Below, piece after piece: positions 43,166 to 53,640 of a stretch of DNA of 64,000 nucleotides. The notes beneath the pieces are model-generated. The model saw only the letters and a list, made by a program, of their open reading frames with translations, did not search any database and was not told where the DNA came from. The translations under genes and the position numbers were made by a program. Every line of letters begins with the position of its first letter. Positions within the stretch are counted from its first letter, which is position 1. The DNA lies in assembly GCA_963556195.1 (NCBI GenBank), contig OY744525.1, forward strand, positions 76,502,844 through 76,566,843, in the 5' to 3' direction. Source of the DNA: Sepiola atlantica (lineage: Eukaryota > Mollusca > Cephalopoda > Sepiida > Sepiolidae).

Positions 43166-43737
43166 CACCTCCCCTTCTCTGTGAACTTTTATGCCTCATC
43201 GATATATTCTTCCAGCTATCTAAGACATATCTGTTTCATCTAAATTATCTCTCCTTTTTTAAATTAAATTACTTTAATTAATTACTGTTAATATCGTTGA
43301 TGAAACTATTGCAGATACACAGGGAAAATAAAATAATAAAATCATAAATGAATAACAGCAAACATGAATTAATAATAGACTGTTAAAAAGAAATTATGCA
43401 AATTCGACAGATATTTGAATGTCTGTATGAGTGACTTTAGTACGATATATACCATATTTGAAAATATACTATTGTATTACTGATTTAAATAACAATAACC
43501 CGTTTTGATAGTACTATATGAGTGATAAATGAAAAAAACTTTTGCAATTATTTATTTAGATATAAATATATATACACCTTATTTTAATATTCGTAAGATG
43601 TAATAAAACTGTTCTGTTTTGTTCCATAAATTGATTTTATTATTAATGAGAAAAATACAGGTTGCTAATTAAAATATAATTTAAAATTACTACATGAAAC
43701 GAGTTACACAAAAAATTTACAGCATAAATAAATATTT
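43163..43737. other. AT-rich DNA, nothing recognised
   Basis: No gene is visible. Confidence 0.4.
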
Positions 43738-43835
43738 GAAGGTATTAAGAACTTGAGATTTTACCAAAATTATTGAATTCAGCATTAAAAAACGGTTGAT
43801 ATGCCATAAAACAAAAACAACCAAAACAGACCGAA
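43738..43835 (-). repeat. Dispersed unclassified repeat, copy D
   Basis: On the minus strand it reads TTTGTTTTATGGCATATCAA, CCGTTTTTTAATGCTGAATT, CAATAATTTTGGTAAAAT. Relative to copy B it lacks about eight bases after CAACC. Confidence 0.65.
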
Positions 43836-43956
43836 ATGTTTCTTCATTATCGTTCATGTTTATTGATATACTTATCCATACCATATTATACAAACACATG
43901 CTAACATTCTCATTCAGGCAAACAAGCATACACATAGACACAAAGACGGCAGCACT

Positions 43957-44049
43957 TATATAAATATATATATATATATATAATATATATATATATATCA
44001 TATATACATACATATATATATTATATATACATACATATATATATTATAT

Positions 44050-44090
<41 letters not shown>

Positions 44091-44106
44091 CATATATATA
44101 TTATAT

Positions 44107-44149
<43 letters not shown>

Positions 44150-44563
44150 CATATATATATTATATATACATACATATATATATATATATATATACATATA
44201 TATACATACATATATATATTATATATACATACATATATATATTATATATACATATATATACATACATATATATATTATATATACATACATATATATATTA
44301 TATATACATATATATACATACATATATATATTATATATACATACATATATATATTATATATACATACATATATATATATATATATATACATACATATATA
44401 TATTATATACATACATATACATACATATATATATTATATACATACATATACATACATATATATATTATATATACATACATATATATATTATATATACATA
44501 CATATATATATTATATATACATACATATATATATTATATATACATACATATATATATATATAT

Positions 44564-44620
<57 letters not shown>

Positions 44621-44680
44621 CATATATATATTATATACATACATATATATATTATATATACATACATATATATATTATAT

Positions 44681-44719
<39 letters not shown>

Positions 44720-44857
44720 CATATATATATATTATATACATACATATATATATTATATATACATACATATATATATATATATATTATATATATATACATA
44801 CATATATATATATTATATACATACATATATATATATTATATACATACATATATATAT

Positions 44858-44900
<43 letters not shown>

Positions 44901-44940
44901 CATACATACATATATTATATATACATACATACATACATAC
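43957..44940. repeat. ~1-kb composite TA/TACA satellite
   Basis: (TA)n runs of variable length alternate with CATACATATATATATTATAT-type units of about 22-24 bases throughout. The arrangement suggests higher-order duplication inside a TA microsatellite. The minus-strand open frame of 112 codons is only Tyr/Ile/Met/Cys low complexity. Confidence 0.95.
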
Positions 44941-45570
44941 ATGGGTGTGTCTTGTGCAACTAAAAGAAGCATGGCATATCAAATCTGTTTACCAGGGAAT
45001 CCATACTGAAAGGCAGTGGCCCCTCCCATACATCATGCTATAAAATCCCCTGTAAAAGAATTGGTGTTCTAAATTGTACAATTTTTTTTTTAACTTACTT
45101 GATATAATATCAGATTGCTATATGTTTTTTTATTTAGAATTTCTAAAAATAAAAGTAAAACCTAGAAGGACATTGAAGATACATAAAAAATCTATTTAGC
45201 TTTCCGATTTTACTATATAAGACAATTTATAGCAGACATTTTGATTTTCAGTAAAGATTTTTCACGATTCTGTAGATGCCCACTGATGTTTAATCATTAT
45301 CAGATGGGTAAACTAAGTACTTTTACTTTTATCAGATGGGTCACCTGAGTGAAAGGATCTGATGTTGCAAAACCCAAAATCCTTAATGACATCACTGATG
45401 ACAAATATCTATTCAATTTTATGTAGATGCATTTGTTCTCCCCAAGAGAATTTTTGGCATCTTACATTTTTGAAAACCGACTCCCTAAATAGAATTTTGC
45501 ATCAAAATCAACATACTGAAAGTCAGTGACCAGTGTTGTATTATAAAGAAGCTGACTTGGTTACATTAAT
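44941..45570. repeat. Diverged repeat modules, first copy
   Basis: 45440-45546 (TTTTTGAAAACCGACTCCCT, AAATAGAATTTTGCAT, ATACTGAAAGTCAGTGACCA) is echoed at 46390-46475 and more weakly at 46540-46605. A fragment ATACTGAAAGGCAGTGGCCC also occurs at 45005. The family is unknown. Confidence 0.55.
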
Positions 45571-45603
45571 GAACGAGCTGTACCGATCGGCGTTGCCCGG
45601 ATC
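45571..45603 (-). other. CTAGT-type repeat terminus, diverged
   Basis: On the minus strand it reads CCGGGCAACGCCGATCGGTA, CAGCTCGT. The GCAACGCC core is shared with the termini at 26285, 30296 and 34121. Confidence 0.3.
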
Positions 45604-46620
45604 TATTACATTCAAATTTATTTTGTAAATATTTCTATGTTCTATAACCACCCCTTAAAAGTGAACCTGGTTTTGATTTACTTAGAACAAAGCAAGACTT
45701 AAGCAAGACAAAAGAATGAATAGGTCAATAATCCATCAGTGTCTAAATTACAAATGAACCTTTGCTTTTGTTTATAAAGAAAAGAATGAGAAAAAGTAAC
45801 CGTTAGTAAACCTTGAATGAACAAAAGACAAGTAGGAAACGATAATTCTTACTTAAAGAATAAGAGTTATTCCCTAAGCTGATTTTTTTTATTTAAGGTG
45901 ACTATTTAAGAATTTCTACATATTAGAAAACTACCGAATTGGATTAAGTATTTTTTTTTTAAATGGTAGCAAAGTACGATAATCTATTCCAAAATAGCAT
46001 GGTACAGCAATAAATAAAAGTTGGCAAGACAGAATCATAGTTTGATTTGTCAACTTAAATGTTAGTTGGGTCCAACTTTTAAAATCTGACCAACATTATT
46101 TTCTTTAATAGATTAGAAAGAAAAGATATAGGGAAAAAAATTCAAAAAATAAGTTGATGTACAAAAAAACATCAACTATTATAGCAGCAAAATATGTAAT
46201 CCACTTAAAATGATAACAAAGTTTAAACATAATAAAAAAATTCTTATAAAAACAATAAACCGTGCAAGTTTGTAATTTAATAATTTATCAAAGTCCATCT
46301 GTCTGAGATTTGCATCACTTGAAAAGTATTTGACAAAAATCTCTTAAATTTCCTGTATATTAATCTTCCATTTCTAAAAGTGTTTTGGGAATATCAATTT
46401 TTGAAAACCAAGCCCCTAAATAGAATGTTTTGTTAAAGTCAATGAACTGAAAATCAGGGACCAGTGTTTATATCACACAAAACTATTTAACAATAAAAAA
46501 AGTAATTTTCTGTAGATATATATTCAATCCCTGAGAATGTTTTAGGTGTATCAATTTTGGGAAACCAATGTACTAAATGATTCTCTATTAAAAACTGACC
46601 CCTTATTTACCCATAAAGAG
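45604..46620. repeat. AT-rich DNA with two further diverged modules
   Basis: 46380-46480 and 46530-46605 repeat the module described at 44941-45570. In the rest nothing is recognised. Confidence 0.45.
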
Positions 46621-47062
46621 GAAACAGAGTGCTTGGATGTTTCGCATCGCAATTTAGAACGTTCGTTAGGGTGAGTATTTTTTCTCATGTTAATAAATCC
46701 ACAAAAAGTCAGAAATATATTTACATGTCAAAAATACCTTTTACAATTTGTCTCTGCAACAGTTACGAAAGCGAATGAGCTTAAGATTAAAGTTTCTGTG
46801 TCTTTCTATTTAAAATATGCATGAGAAGAAATGTCTGTCCACCACCTTCTTTCACTAAAACAAAAAAACTGACTCTTATTTTAGCTCGTTTGGACAGTTC
46901 TTCAATCCTAACTTATTTTTTAAAAAAAATTATATATACAACAAACAACAAAAACCTGTGTCGATTTGAGATCATTAATTAAAAGGTTCTCATTTTCAAT
47001 CTTTTCCACAGCTGTAGCCATTGTGTAGAGAATAACCTCTATTCGCGGTTGTCAGCCTGCAA
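46621..47062. other. Unassigned DNA
   Basis: 46990-47062 may be the body and tail of the 5S-headed SINE that lies on the minus strand to the right. Confidence 0.4.
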
Positions 47063-47167
47063 GCCTTGTAGTTCCAAATGATCACTAATACTGACCAGGT
47101 TCAACGTCGCTTAACCCCGGTGATCTAACAGGGACAAGTGTGCCAACGTGACTATAGGCATGTAGCA
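47000..47167 (-). mobile_element. 5S rRNA-headed SINE, copy 1
   Basis: The minus strand from 47167 to about 47063 follows 5S rRNA from its 5' end. It includes the internal promoter region (TAGATCACCGGGGTTAAGCG, ACGTTGAACCTGGTCAGTAT). Many substitutions exclude a functional 5S gene. The following CACAATGGCTACAGCTGTGG resembles the tail of copy 2, which supports a SINE3-type element. Confidence 0.7.
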
Positions 47168-47514
47168 GTTACACGGTTAAGTTCTATCTTCTGTTGTACT
47201 AACATTTAATCCCTTGTGGCACATGCACTGTTATGCCCAGCCTTGCGTAGCGATGTGGGCATTTGGAACACAGGGCATATGCTCACCTTTCGGCATTTCC
47301 ACCCAGCCTTATTTTGATGCCTTTTATAAACAGTTCCAGAGGAGATGCCAACTTGACAAGGCGTCAGATCCGTCGCTCGCCTCTCATCATGGTTTTGACA
47401 AGACTAAAGACCTGGACTCGATTCCTTTCCTCTAACACATGCCGGCTGAACCAACCTGTCTTATATTCTTGTGTTCCTGTGTTGATGAAATTGTTAAATA
47501 AAGTTGATATAAAT
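47168..47514. other. GC-richer unassigned block
   Basis: 47215-47440 has overlapping short open frames but no recognisable motif. A possible mobile element. Confidence 0.4.
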
Positions 47515-47700
47515 TGTAGAGAAGATGTTCCTCCAAGTTTTGAACTTAACTTCACAAAACCTTCCATTGTTTAAGTACTAAGTCATCAGCATACACTATC
47601 TCTTCTAGACAACCCTTACAGAACTCCCTGGATAATGCTTCTAAGACACAAATGAAAAGCAACAAAAAAATGTATTTACATTCAAACAATGAACTACTGA
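47515..47700 (-). mobile_element. PHD-LINE family RT fragment
   Basis: The minus strand reads LLFICVLEALSREFCKGCLE, EIVYADDLVL, followed by a diverged TMEGFVKLSSKLGG. The catalytic YADD is intact. The upstream palm and everything downstream are missing, and a frameshift follows YADDLVL. Closest to the copy at 28915-30195. Confidence 0.8.
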
Positions 47701-49319
47701 CATCACCAGTTTCTTTTGGGGCAAACACTGTTGGACATTCATGACTGAAACTTGGTGGACAAGTCAGGCATAAACTGAAGTTTATTTGTACCAAAAATCG
47801 TTGAATTGCAAAAAGTATTGTAAATTTTATTAACTATGCCATGAATGGCATTTGCTTAGTGAAATTTATTTTAAAAGGTTGCAATTGAAGAGAAAATGAA
47901 AATGAACTGCCTTGTGCAGGGATTGAAATCATAGCCTTTAGATTATAAGACTTTGCATTTTATACATTTTCATCTCGCTATTCCTCTTCTTCCACCACTT
48001 TTCGTCCCATTCGCCCTTGATTGTCACCTATTACATCATGTTCGGTAGTGATTGGACGGGTGGAAAGATGTATAAATACACCCACATCTCTCGCCATTAT
48101 TATGTAATGATTTTTAGATTGTGCAGCCGTTCAACATTTGTATGTCTTTAGATATCTAGTCAGGTGTTGACAGTCATTTATGCAAATTAACAATTCAACA
48201 CAAAGTATTAACATACAACCAAACGCACAGCAAGAATTCTTATGGATAAAGGAATACATTGAAGTATAATGTTTCTAATCATAATCTAAAAAGAAATTCT
48301 GTAGAAAACGGTAATTCCTGAGATTGTTCCAGCGAAAATTCAATGCTTGATTTTTCAAACAATGGAACGTAATTGATTTTAATGCTTATCCTGTCATCTT
48401 CTGAACGTTTCAGTTTTTATTGTATTAAATGTTTACATTTTGTTGTCCTTCGAGGACTTCTCGAAATGACAAGAATAAACACTGAAATATTGACATGCGA
48501 AATCATATTGTTCTGTTTGTTTTCTTTTTATTCCAATATTAATTACCAATGTTCTTTATGATTGTTTTGATGATATTCTTTTTTTTGTTCCTGTTATATT
48601 TATAATTAGATGCATATGTGTGGTATTTATTTATCTAATGGCATCTTCTGTCTTCATAGTTTAAATAAAACTATTTTTTTTTTTTATGATACTGTTTATG
48701 AAGGATGAAACTTTCATGATTACCATGTGTAGAAATCCACATGTACAATAGCTAAAGAAGATAATCGTTTTGCATATGTGTACACACACACACACATCTC
48801 TCTCTATCTCTCTATATATATTCTTGGATATATTATACAATGATTATTGTTTTGATACCACTGGTTTCTAGAGTGGGAGTCACAATTTTGCTATAGTAGC
48901 AAAAATATTGGTCCTGGCTTTTATCAAGTAAAAACGTCAGAAGCTAGAATCACAAAAAACACATTGATAGTACTACTGTGACGTAGAAGATATACATACA
49001 TACATACATACATACATACACACTCTCTACTGGCAACTCAATCTCCCACTGTCACCATCTATTTGTATCTTATAATTCATTTTTGTCACAAGCGGCTCCA
49101 ATTTTAATCTCACACCTCGTGTTTCAAACATTTGGTATTTATATTTGATCTTTTCTTCAGACAATCATCCTGAGGAAGTCTTATAATAATGACAAAACTT
49201 TGATGAATACATAAATAATATTTTTTGGTTTTATTTTTCAATTTCCATTACGTCGGAACACTTTTCCCATTCTTTATCATATACATATATGTGTGTGTGT
49301 GAGAATCTAAATTTGATCC
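47701..49319. other. Unassigned AT-rich DNA
   Basis: Contains CA and CT runs near 48784-48820 and a (TACA)n run at 48992-49020. The segment 49168-49205 (CCTGAGGAAGTCTTATAATA, ATGACAAAACTTTGATG) is a hammerhead-like SINE tail that has lost the core. No gene is visible. Confidence 0.45.
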
Positions 49320-49515
49320 ATCGTCACTAGCCAGTGTCTGAACGATGCATAACACAACAAACGGACCAGGACTGTCTGTTGTGTTCATTTGTAGCCACGA
49401 GGACCTGGTATTTACAGATGGTCACCCATCTAAGTAGTGACTATACTAAACGTCGCTTAACTTTGGTGATCTTACAGGAAACAGTTTGTCAAAGTGATCC
49501 TAACGTATTCGTGGA
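49320..49515 (-). mobile_element. 5S rRNA-headed SINE, copy 2
   Basis: The minus strand from 49515 reads CCACGAATACGTTAGGATCA, then TAAGATCACCAAAGTTAAGC, GACGTTTAGTATAGTCACTA and TAGATGGGTGACCATCTG. This covers almost the whole of 5S rRNA, including boxes A and C and the GATGGGTGACC region. The body (about 49320-49400) ends AGACACTGGCTAGTGACGAT, followed by a GT-rich run. A diverged, non-functional 5S head with a SINE body. Confidence 0.78.
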
Positions 49516-50311
49516 CATGTATTATACAATGTATTTTCTACTTTATGTGGATGAAAGAAATCCATGCAAGAAGCACAAAACAAAATAAAAACAATTGAGA
49601 CTAATTTTTAAACAAATGCAACATAACTCTTGTACGAGTTTTTTAATAACAGGCACATCTTCACTGCTTTTTGTAATTTCATATTTTGTTGTAAAAGAAG
49701 GAATCGACAAAACAAGAAAAAAAGAAAAAAAAGGTAAAAAAACTATATATTTAACACTATTTTAATCATACTTCTAAAAAGTCCAAAAATACTGCAAAGA
49801 TTTAATAAACAAAACGGTGAGGTACAGTGATCTGTGATTAATTTGTTTTCCTACAATAAAAACAGAAGTATTCGTGGATATGAATTATAAAATGTATATA
49901 TTAAAAAAGTTTAAGTTAAAGAACTTAAACTATTGCTATATCGCAAGGAGATTACATAATACAAATTTTATGACTAAATAAGTTATTATGACTCACCAAG
50001 ATATATTAAATACTGCAGATAAATTTAAGCTCAGATAAACAGAGCTTATTTGTTTTAATTGTATCAGATTCATCCATTTGGAGTTTGTTTTTGAACTCAT
50101 TGCAAATATTTCCACTGGAAATGGGCAGAGATTGAATTGATAAAGAAAATGAGCTGAAGGGGATAATCATAAATTCGTCAAGTTTTACCCTGGTGTAATA
50201 GTGTAATAAAGATTTTCTGAAACACGTGTACATATGGAGAAATATTGTTGAGTGTTGATTTTTGGAGCATGATTACAAAATATTAATTATGTCATAAATT
50301 TTGTATTCTAC

Positions 50312-50314
<3 letters not shown>
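49516..50314. other. AT-rich DNA, nothing recognised
   Basis: No gene is visible. Confidence 0.4.

Positions 50315-50369
<55 letters not shown>
50315..50369. repeat. (AT)n microsatellite
   Basis: AT dinucleotides. Confidence 0.97.
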
Positions 50370-50371
<2 letters not shown>

Positions 50372-51210
50372 GTGAGTCATGTTAACAGAAAAAAAACTAT
50401 CAAAGTGCTCGATTGTAAATAATACAAGAGCATATATTTATTATTTTATTTAAACACTAGGTTTCATCTGTCTGATCATTCGGGAATTAGGAAAAATTCT
50501 GGGTTACAATAACAGAGAGGAAGTAGTCAGTATCCATTAGCATTAGCTGGTGGAAAACAGACAAAACATCCATTTAGGGTGTTTTTCACCAGCCCGTTCA
50601 TGCAAAGATCTTCGGTAGGGTTTAGCACAAAGGGTTGCTTCACAAACTTGCAAGCTATGGAATATCTGGCAGTGAATTAGCAACCACCGAGTCTTTTCTG
50701 ATAGGTATGTAAAAGTAGTTATTGGTGGACAGAGGTCGAAAGTATATAAAATCAAGGAATTAATAATTTAAAAAAATCATTACTGGTGAAAAGATCAAAG
50801 ACATGATTTTTTTTCATTGGTAATTGAGGGTGTCATACGGTCATTCAATGTTTTTATCGAATTTTCGAATTATTAACTTCATAAAACTTTTTGTTTACAA
50901 TGCTGAGAACATTATTATTTTTCCTTTTAACTGGGTTTGACAGTTTTTTTTTTGCAGGACGTTTCTTCTGTGTTTAACTTTTCATATTTAACTTTTTGAA
51001 ATCTCAGATCGTCCATGTGCCATTCTTCTTATTTATTCACTAGATTGCCTTTAGATGTATTATTTTTTTCGACTTTCTGATGAATGGGGCTGTTTGGAGT
51101 AAGTAGGTTAGATTACCTGTGTGTATTTACAACTTCTCTAGAAACATATGTAAAAGTTATCTTGTTCCAAATTTGTTATTAAATCATAGATTAATATCTT
51201 GAATTGAATA

Positions 51211-51212
<2 letters not shown>
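50370..51212. other. Unassigned DNA
   Basis: No gene is visible. Confidence 0.4.

Positions 51213-51248
<36 letters not shown>
51213..51248. repeat. (TA)n microsatellite
   Basis: TA dinucleotides. Confidence 0.95.
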
Positions 51249-51251
<3 letters not shown>

Positions 51252-51279
51252 TAAATTCTTTTCATTCTCATATTAATTG

Positions 51280-51444
51280 GTGATGGCCTAGAGGTAGAAT
51301 ATCAGGCTGCAGAGTCAAAGGTAATTTTGCAACTGGGTTTGTAGCTTTTGACCGGCAGAAATTAGCATCTCCCTCACTGAAGATTGCATAAGTATAAAAC
51401 ACTGGTGTCTGTAGGTAATAATAATAAATATTTATTTAAAACAA

Positions 51445-51450
<6 letters not shown>
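51280..51450 (+). mobile_element. tRNA-headed SINE with a decayed hammerhead-like tail
   Basis: The head begins GGTGATGGCCTAGAGGTAGA, a box A-like sequence; box B (GGGTTTGTAGC) is weak. The tail has CTGAAGA, AAAAC, and GTGTCTGTAGG, the decayed counterpart of CTGATGA, GAAAC and GCGTCTGTAGG in hammerhead candidate 1. It ends in TAATAATAATAAATA. Confidence 0.55.
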
Positions 51451-51482
<32 letters not shown>

Positions 51483-51846
51483 GTATGTATATGTATATAT
51501 ACTTCAGCGTGGCTAGATCGGGCGAGTGATTTAAGCTGAGATTTGGAACCAAACCTGTTTGCCAGCGGTTAAGAACTTTTACTCCTGTGCTATCAACTTC
51601 TCCATGAAATAAGATTAATCTATAATATCTATATATTCGAATTATCGGTTACCTAGAGTATACTATTCTTTTATGAAGAGCTGTGCATTTACATTTAGTG
51701 GGAGCTAGTGATCTCGCTTACCAGAAGGCTCAACCTACGGGAGGTGGGAACTAAGTGTAGTTATTCATCCTCAGACAGCTTGTTCTGCTGTATCATTGCT
51801 CTTCAGGTTAGTGTTTCAAGCTGAAATTTGAAACATAACACACACA

Positions 51847-51888
<42 letters not shown>

Positions 51889-52444
51889 AGCTGCACCTAC
51901 CTTGGATTACTTTGGAGTTTTTTGGTTGCCTCCCCCCCACCCCAAAAAAATTTTTTTAATAAAAGTTTCAAGTGTAGTATAGAACCGTTGGAATACCTTA
52001 CATATTTAACTCAAATTGATTGGAGACGTCATGGCTGCCAGCGATTAAAACATTGAATTTAAGTTACTATTTCATCCAATTAATGTGTTCTTTAAACATT
52101 TTAATGTTTTATTTCATTATTAATAATGAACATCCTTGTCTCAACATATATGCTAGAGATAATAGTTCTAGTGGTTGCAGTGTTAAATAATATTTCAATC
52201 CACGAACATTGAAATAAAGTTACTATATTATCTGATTATTTTTTATATTTAAAGAAAAAATTTACATAAGTCACAGAAGAGTTTTCTTTGACTTCCAAAG
52301 GGTAGATATGTCGTCAATAGAAAAAAATACTTTATCGGTAGAAATCGGACATGTTCTGATGCGAATCTATAACTTTTTGCTTAACAGCTGAAACCATTAA
52401 TTATTCAGCCACGAAAGATAGACAAATTTTAAAAAGACAAAACA

Positions 52445-52447
<3 letters not shown>
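51451..52447. other. Unassigned DNA with TA runs
   Basis: TA runs at 51450-51475 and 51855-51886. The parts near 51500-51600 and 51690-51840 are less AT-rich and may be further SINE heads (GTTTCAAGCTGAAATTTG type). No gene is visible. Confidence 0.4.

Positions 52448-52500
<53 letters not shown>
52448..52500. repeat. (TA)n microsatellite
   Basis: TA dinucleotides immediately left of the Penelope-like element. Confidence 0.97.
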
Positions 52501-52505
<5 letters not shown>

Positions 52506-52905
52506 CACAAAATATATAGAAAGGAATCACCCTTTAAAAACTCCCCAAAACAAGGAAACAAACAGCACTCATCAGTTTTTAGAAACTCCTCCCCAAACAG
52601 CAATCCCAGATTAAACGACACAAAACTCAAAATCATCAACTTATCCACATACACAAAGGAGGAAATAGAAATACGAAAATTGGGCCTCAAATTCTGATCA
52701 ACTTCCAAAAGTAATATAACGGAACTGAAAAAAGACCTTAAAGAATTTGAACGTAAATTCAGACTAATAGAAACATTAAACAATAACGAAAACAAAACAG
52801 ATGATTCATTAGTAAAAACAAATCAACATATTTCCCTAATAAACACAACAATACGAACGAACTAAACACCTTTGAAAACCTATGGAACAGCAACCCCTTG
52901 AGAAA
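52501..52905 (+). mobile_element. Penelope-like element, N-terminal part
   Basis: The plus strand reads SVFRNSSPNSNPRLNDTKLK, IINLSTYTKEEIEIRKLGLK, a stop, and then SNITELKKDLKEFERKFRLI. This is the N-terminal region of Penelope-like polyproteins, with the LSxYTLTxxEIxxLxxGLxF and ITELKxDLxxFxRxLRL patterns. At least two in-frame stops are present. Coding sequence becomes unrecognisable near 52905 and resumes at about 53645. The TA run at 52448-52500 may mark the insertion site. Confidence 0.75.
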
Positions 52906-53640
52906 AGCTAAACTTACCAGTGTTTCATAGCCCCTTAATAATTCATACCTTCGTCTCTTCCTGGTTTGCTCTGTCGTCTAGTGGTTGAGTACTTTCTTTG
53001 CCTCTGCACTATAGTGACCATCTCCGTGAGTTGTCTGTAACAAAAGACCTTTCTCACCTGCTTCATAAGACAACAATCTTTTCATTTTAATTACTTTTTA
53101 TTCGGCGTCAGTTTCTATTGCCTGTGGAGATGTTTTGCTATCGTTTAGAGAGAGAGAGAGAGATTTACGAATATCGTGGTTAATTCTTAGCTAACTTATT
53201 GTCTAATCAGTCCTTTGTTATTTGAGGAGACAGGGGGAGAAGGACATCTTGTACGTCAGTATTCTTTCTTAGGGAAAAACACTTCCCGTTCTGACTTGGC
53301 TACATCTTAATTCCTTCATCCGACTTCTGCGCCTCCTAAGTCTGAACTCTTAAAAACTCCAATTTTCTCACATATCAAAACTGTGACGTAATATCACGTG
53401 ATCACCACACAGGTGCAGGATGACCTTTTGAACTAGGGTCATCCATTGTCTCGTCACTTGTCACGTTTCGATTCCCGGAAACAGCATCGCACTCTATGCA
53501 CTCGGCGGCACGCACTAAATGGCACAAGCCAAACCAACGACCCCACACCCGTTCTCCACCACATACGTCCATTATCATATAACATTCTCATAAAGGTTTT
53601 TATAATCCCACAAGTTACGTCCATCATTATATAACACCAG
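52906..53640. other. Insertion or unrecognised part within the Penelope-like element
   Basis: The sequence between the N-terminal part and the rest of the element is less AT-rich and does not read as Penelope protein. It contains a tRNA-Glu/Asp-like GTCGTCTAGTGGTTGAG at 52972-52988, a box B-like GTTTCGATTCCCGG far away at 53464-53477, and a GA run at 53146-53161. It may be a SINE or other element inserted into the retroelement. Confidence 0.45.

Noticed and set aside
44488..44826. 112-codon minus-strand open frame
   Set aside because: Pure TA/TACA satellite translated as Tyr-Ile-Met-Cys repeats.
49168..49205. Hammerhead-like SINE tail
   Set aside because: CTGAGGA and CAAAAC deviate at invariant positions and no cleavage triplet is evident. 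The similar segment at 37218-37255 has the same defects.
49402..49515. Functional 5S rRNA gene
   Set aside because: Too many substitutions along the whole length, no T-run terminator at the 3' end, and a second similarly decayed copy with a related tail indicates a SINE.
52397..52795. 132-codon minus-strand open frame
   Set aside because: It is the antisense shadow of the Penelope-like N-terminal part and the (TA)n run.
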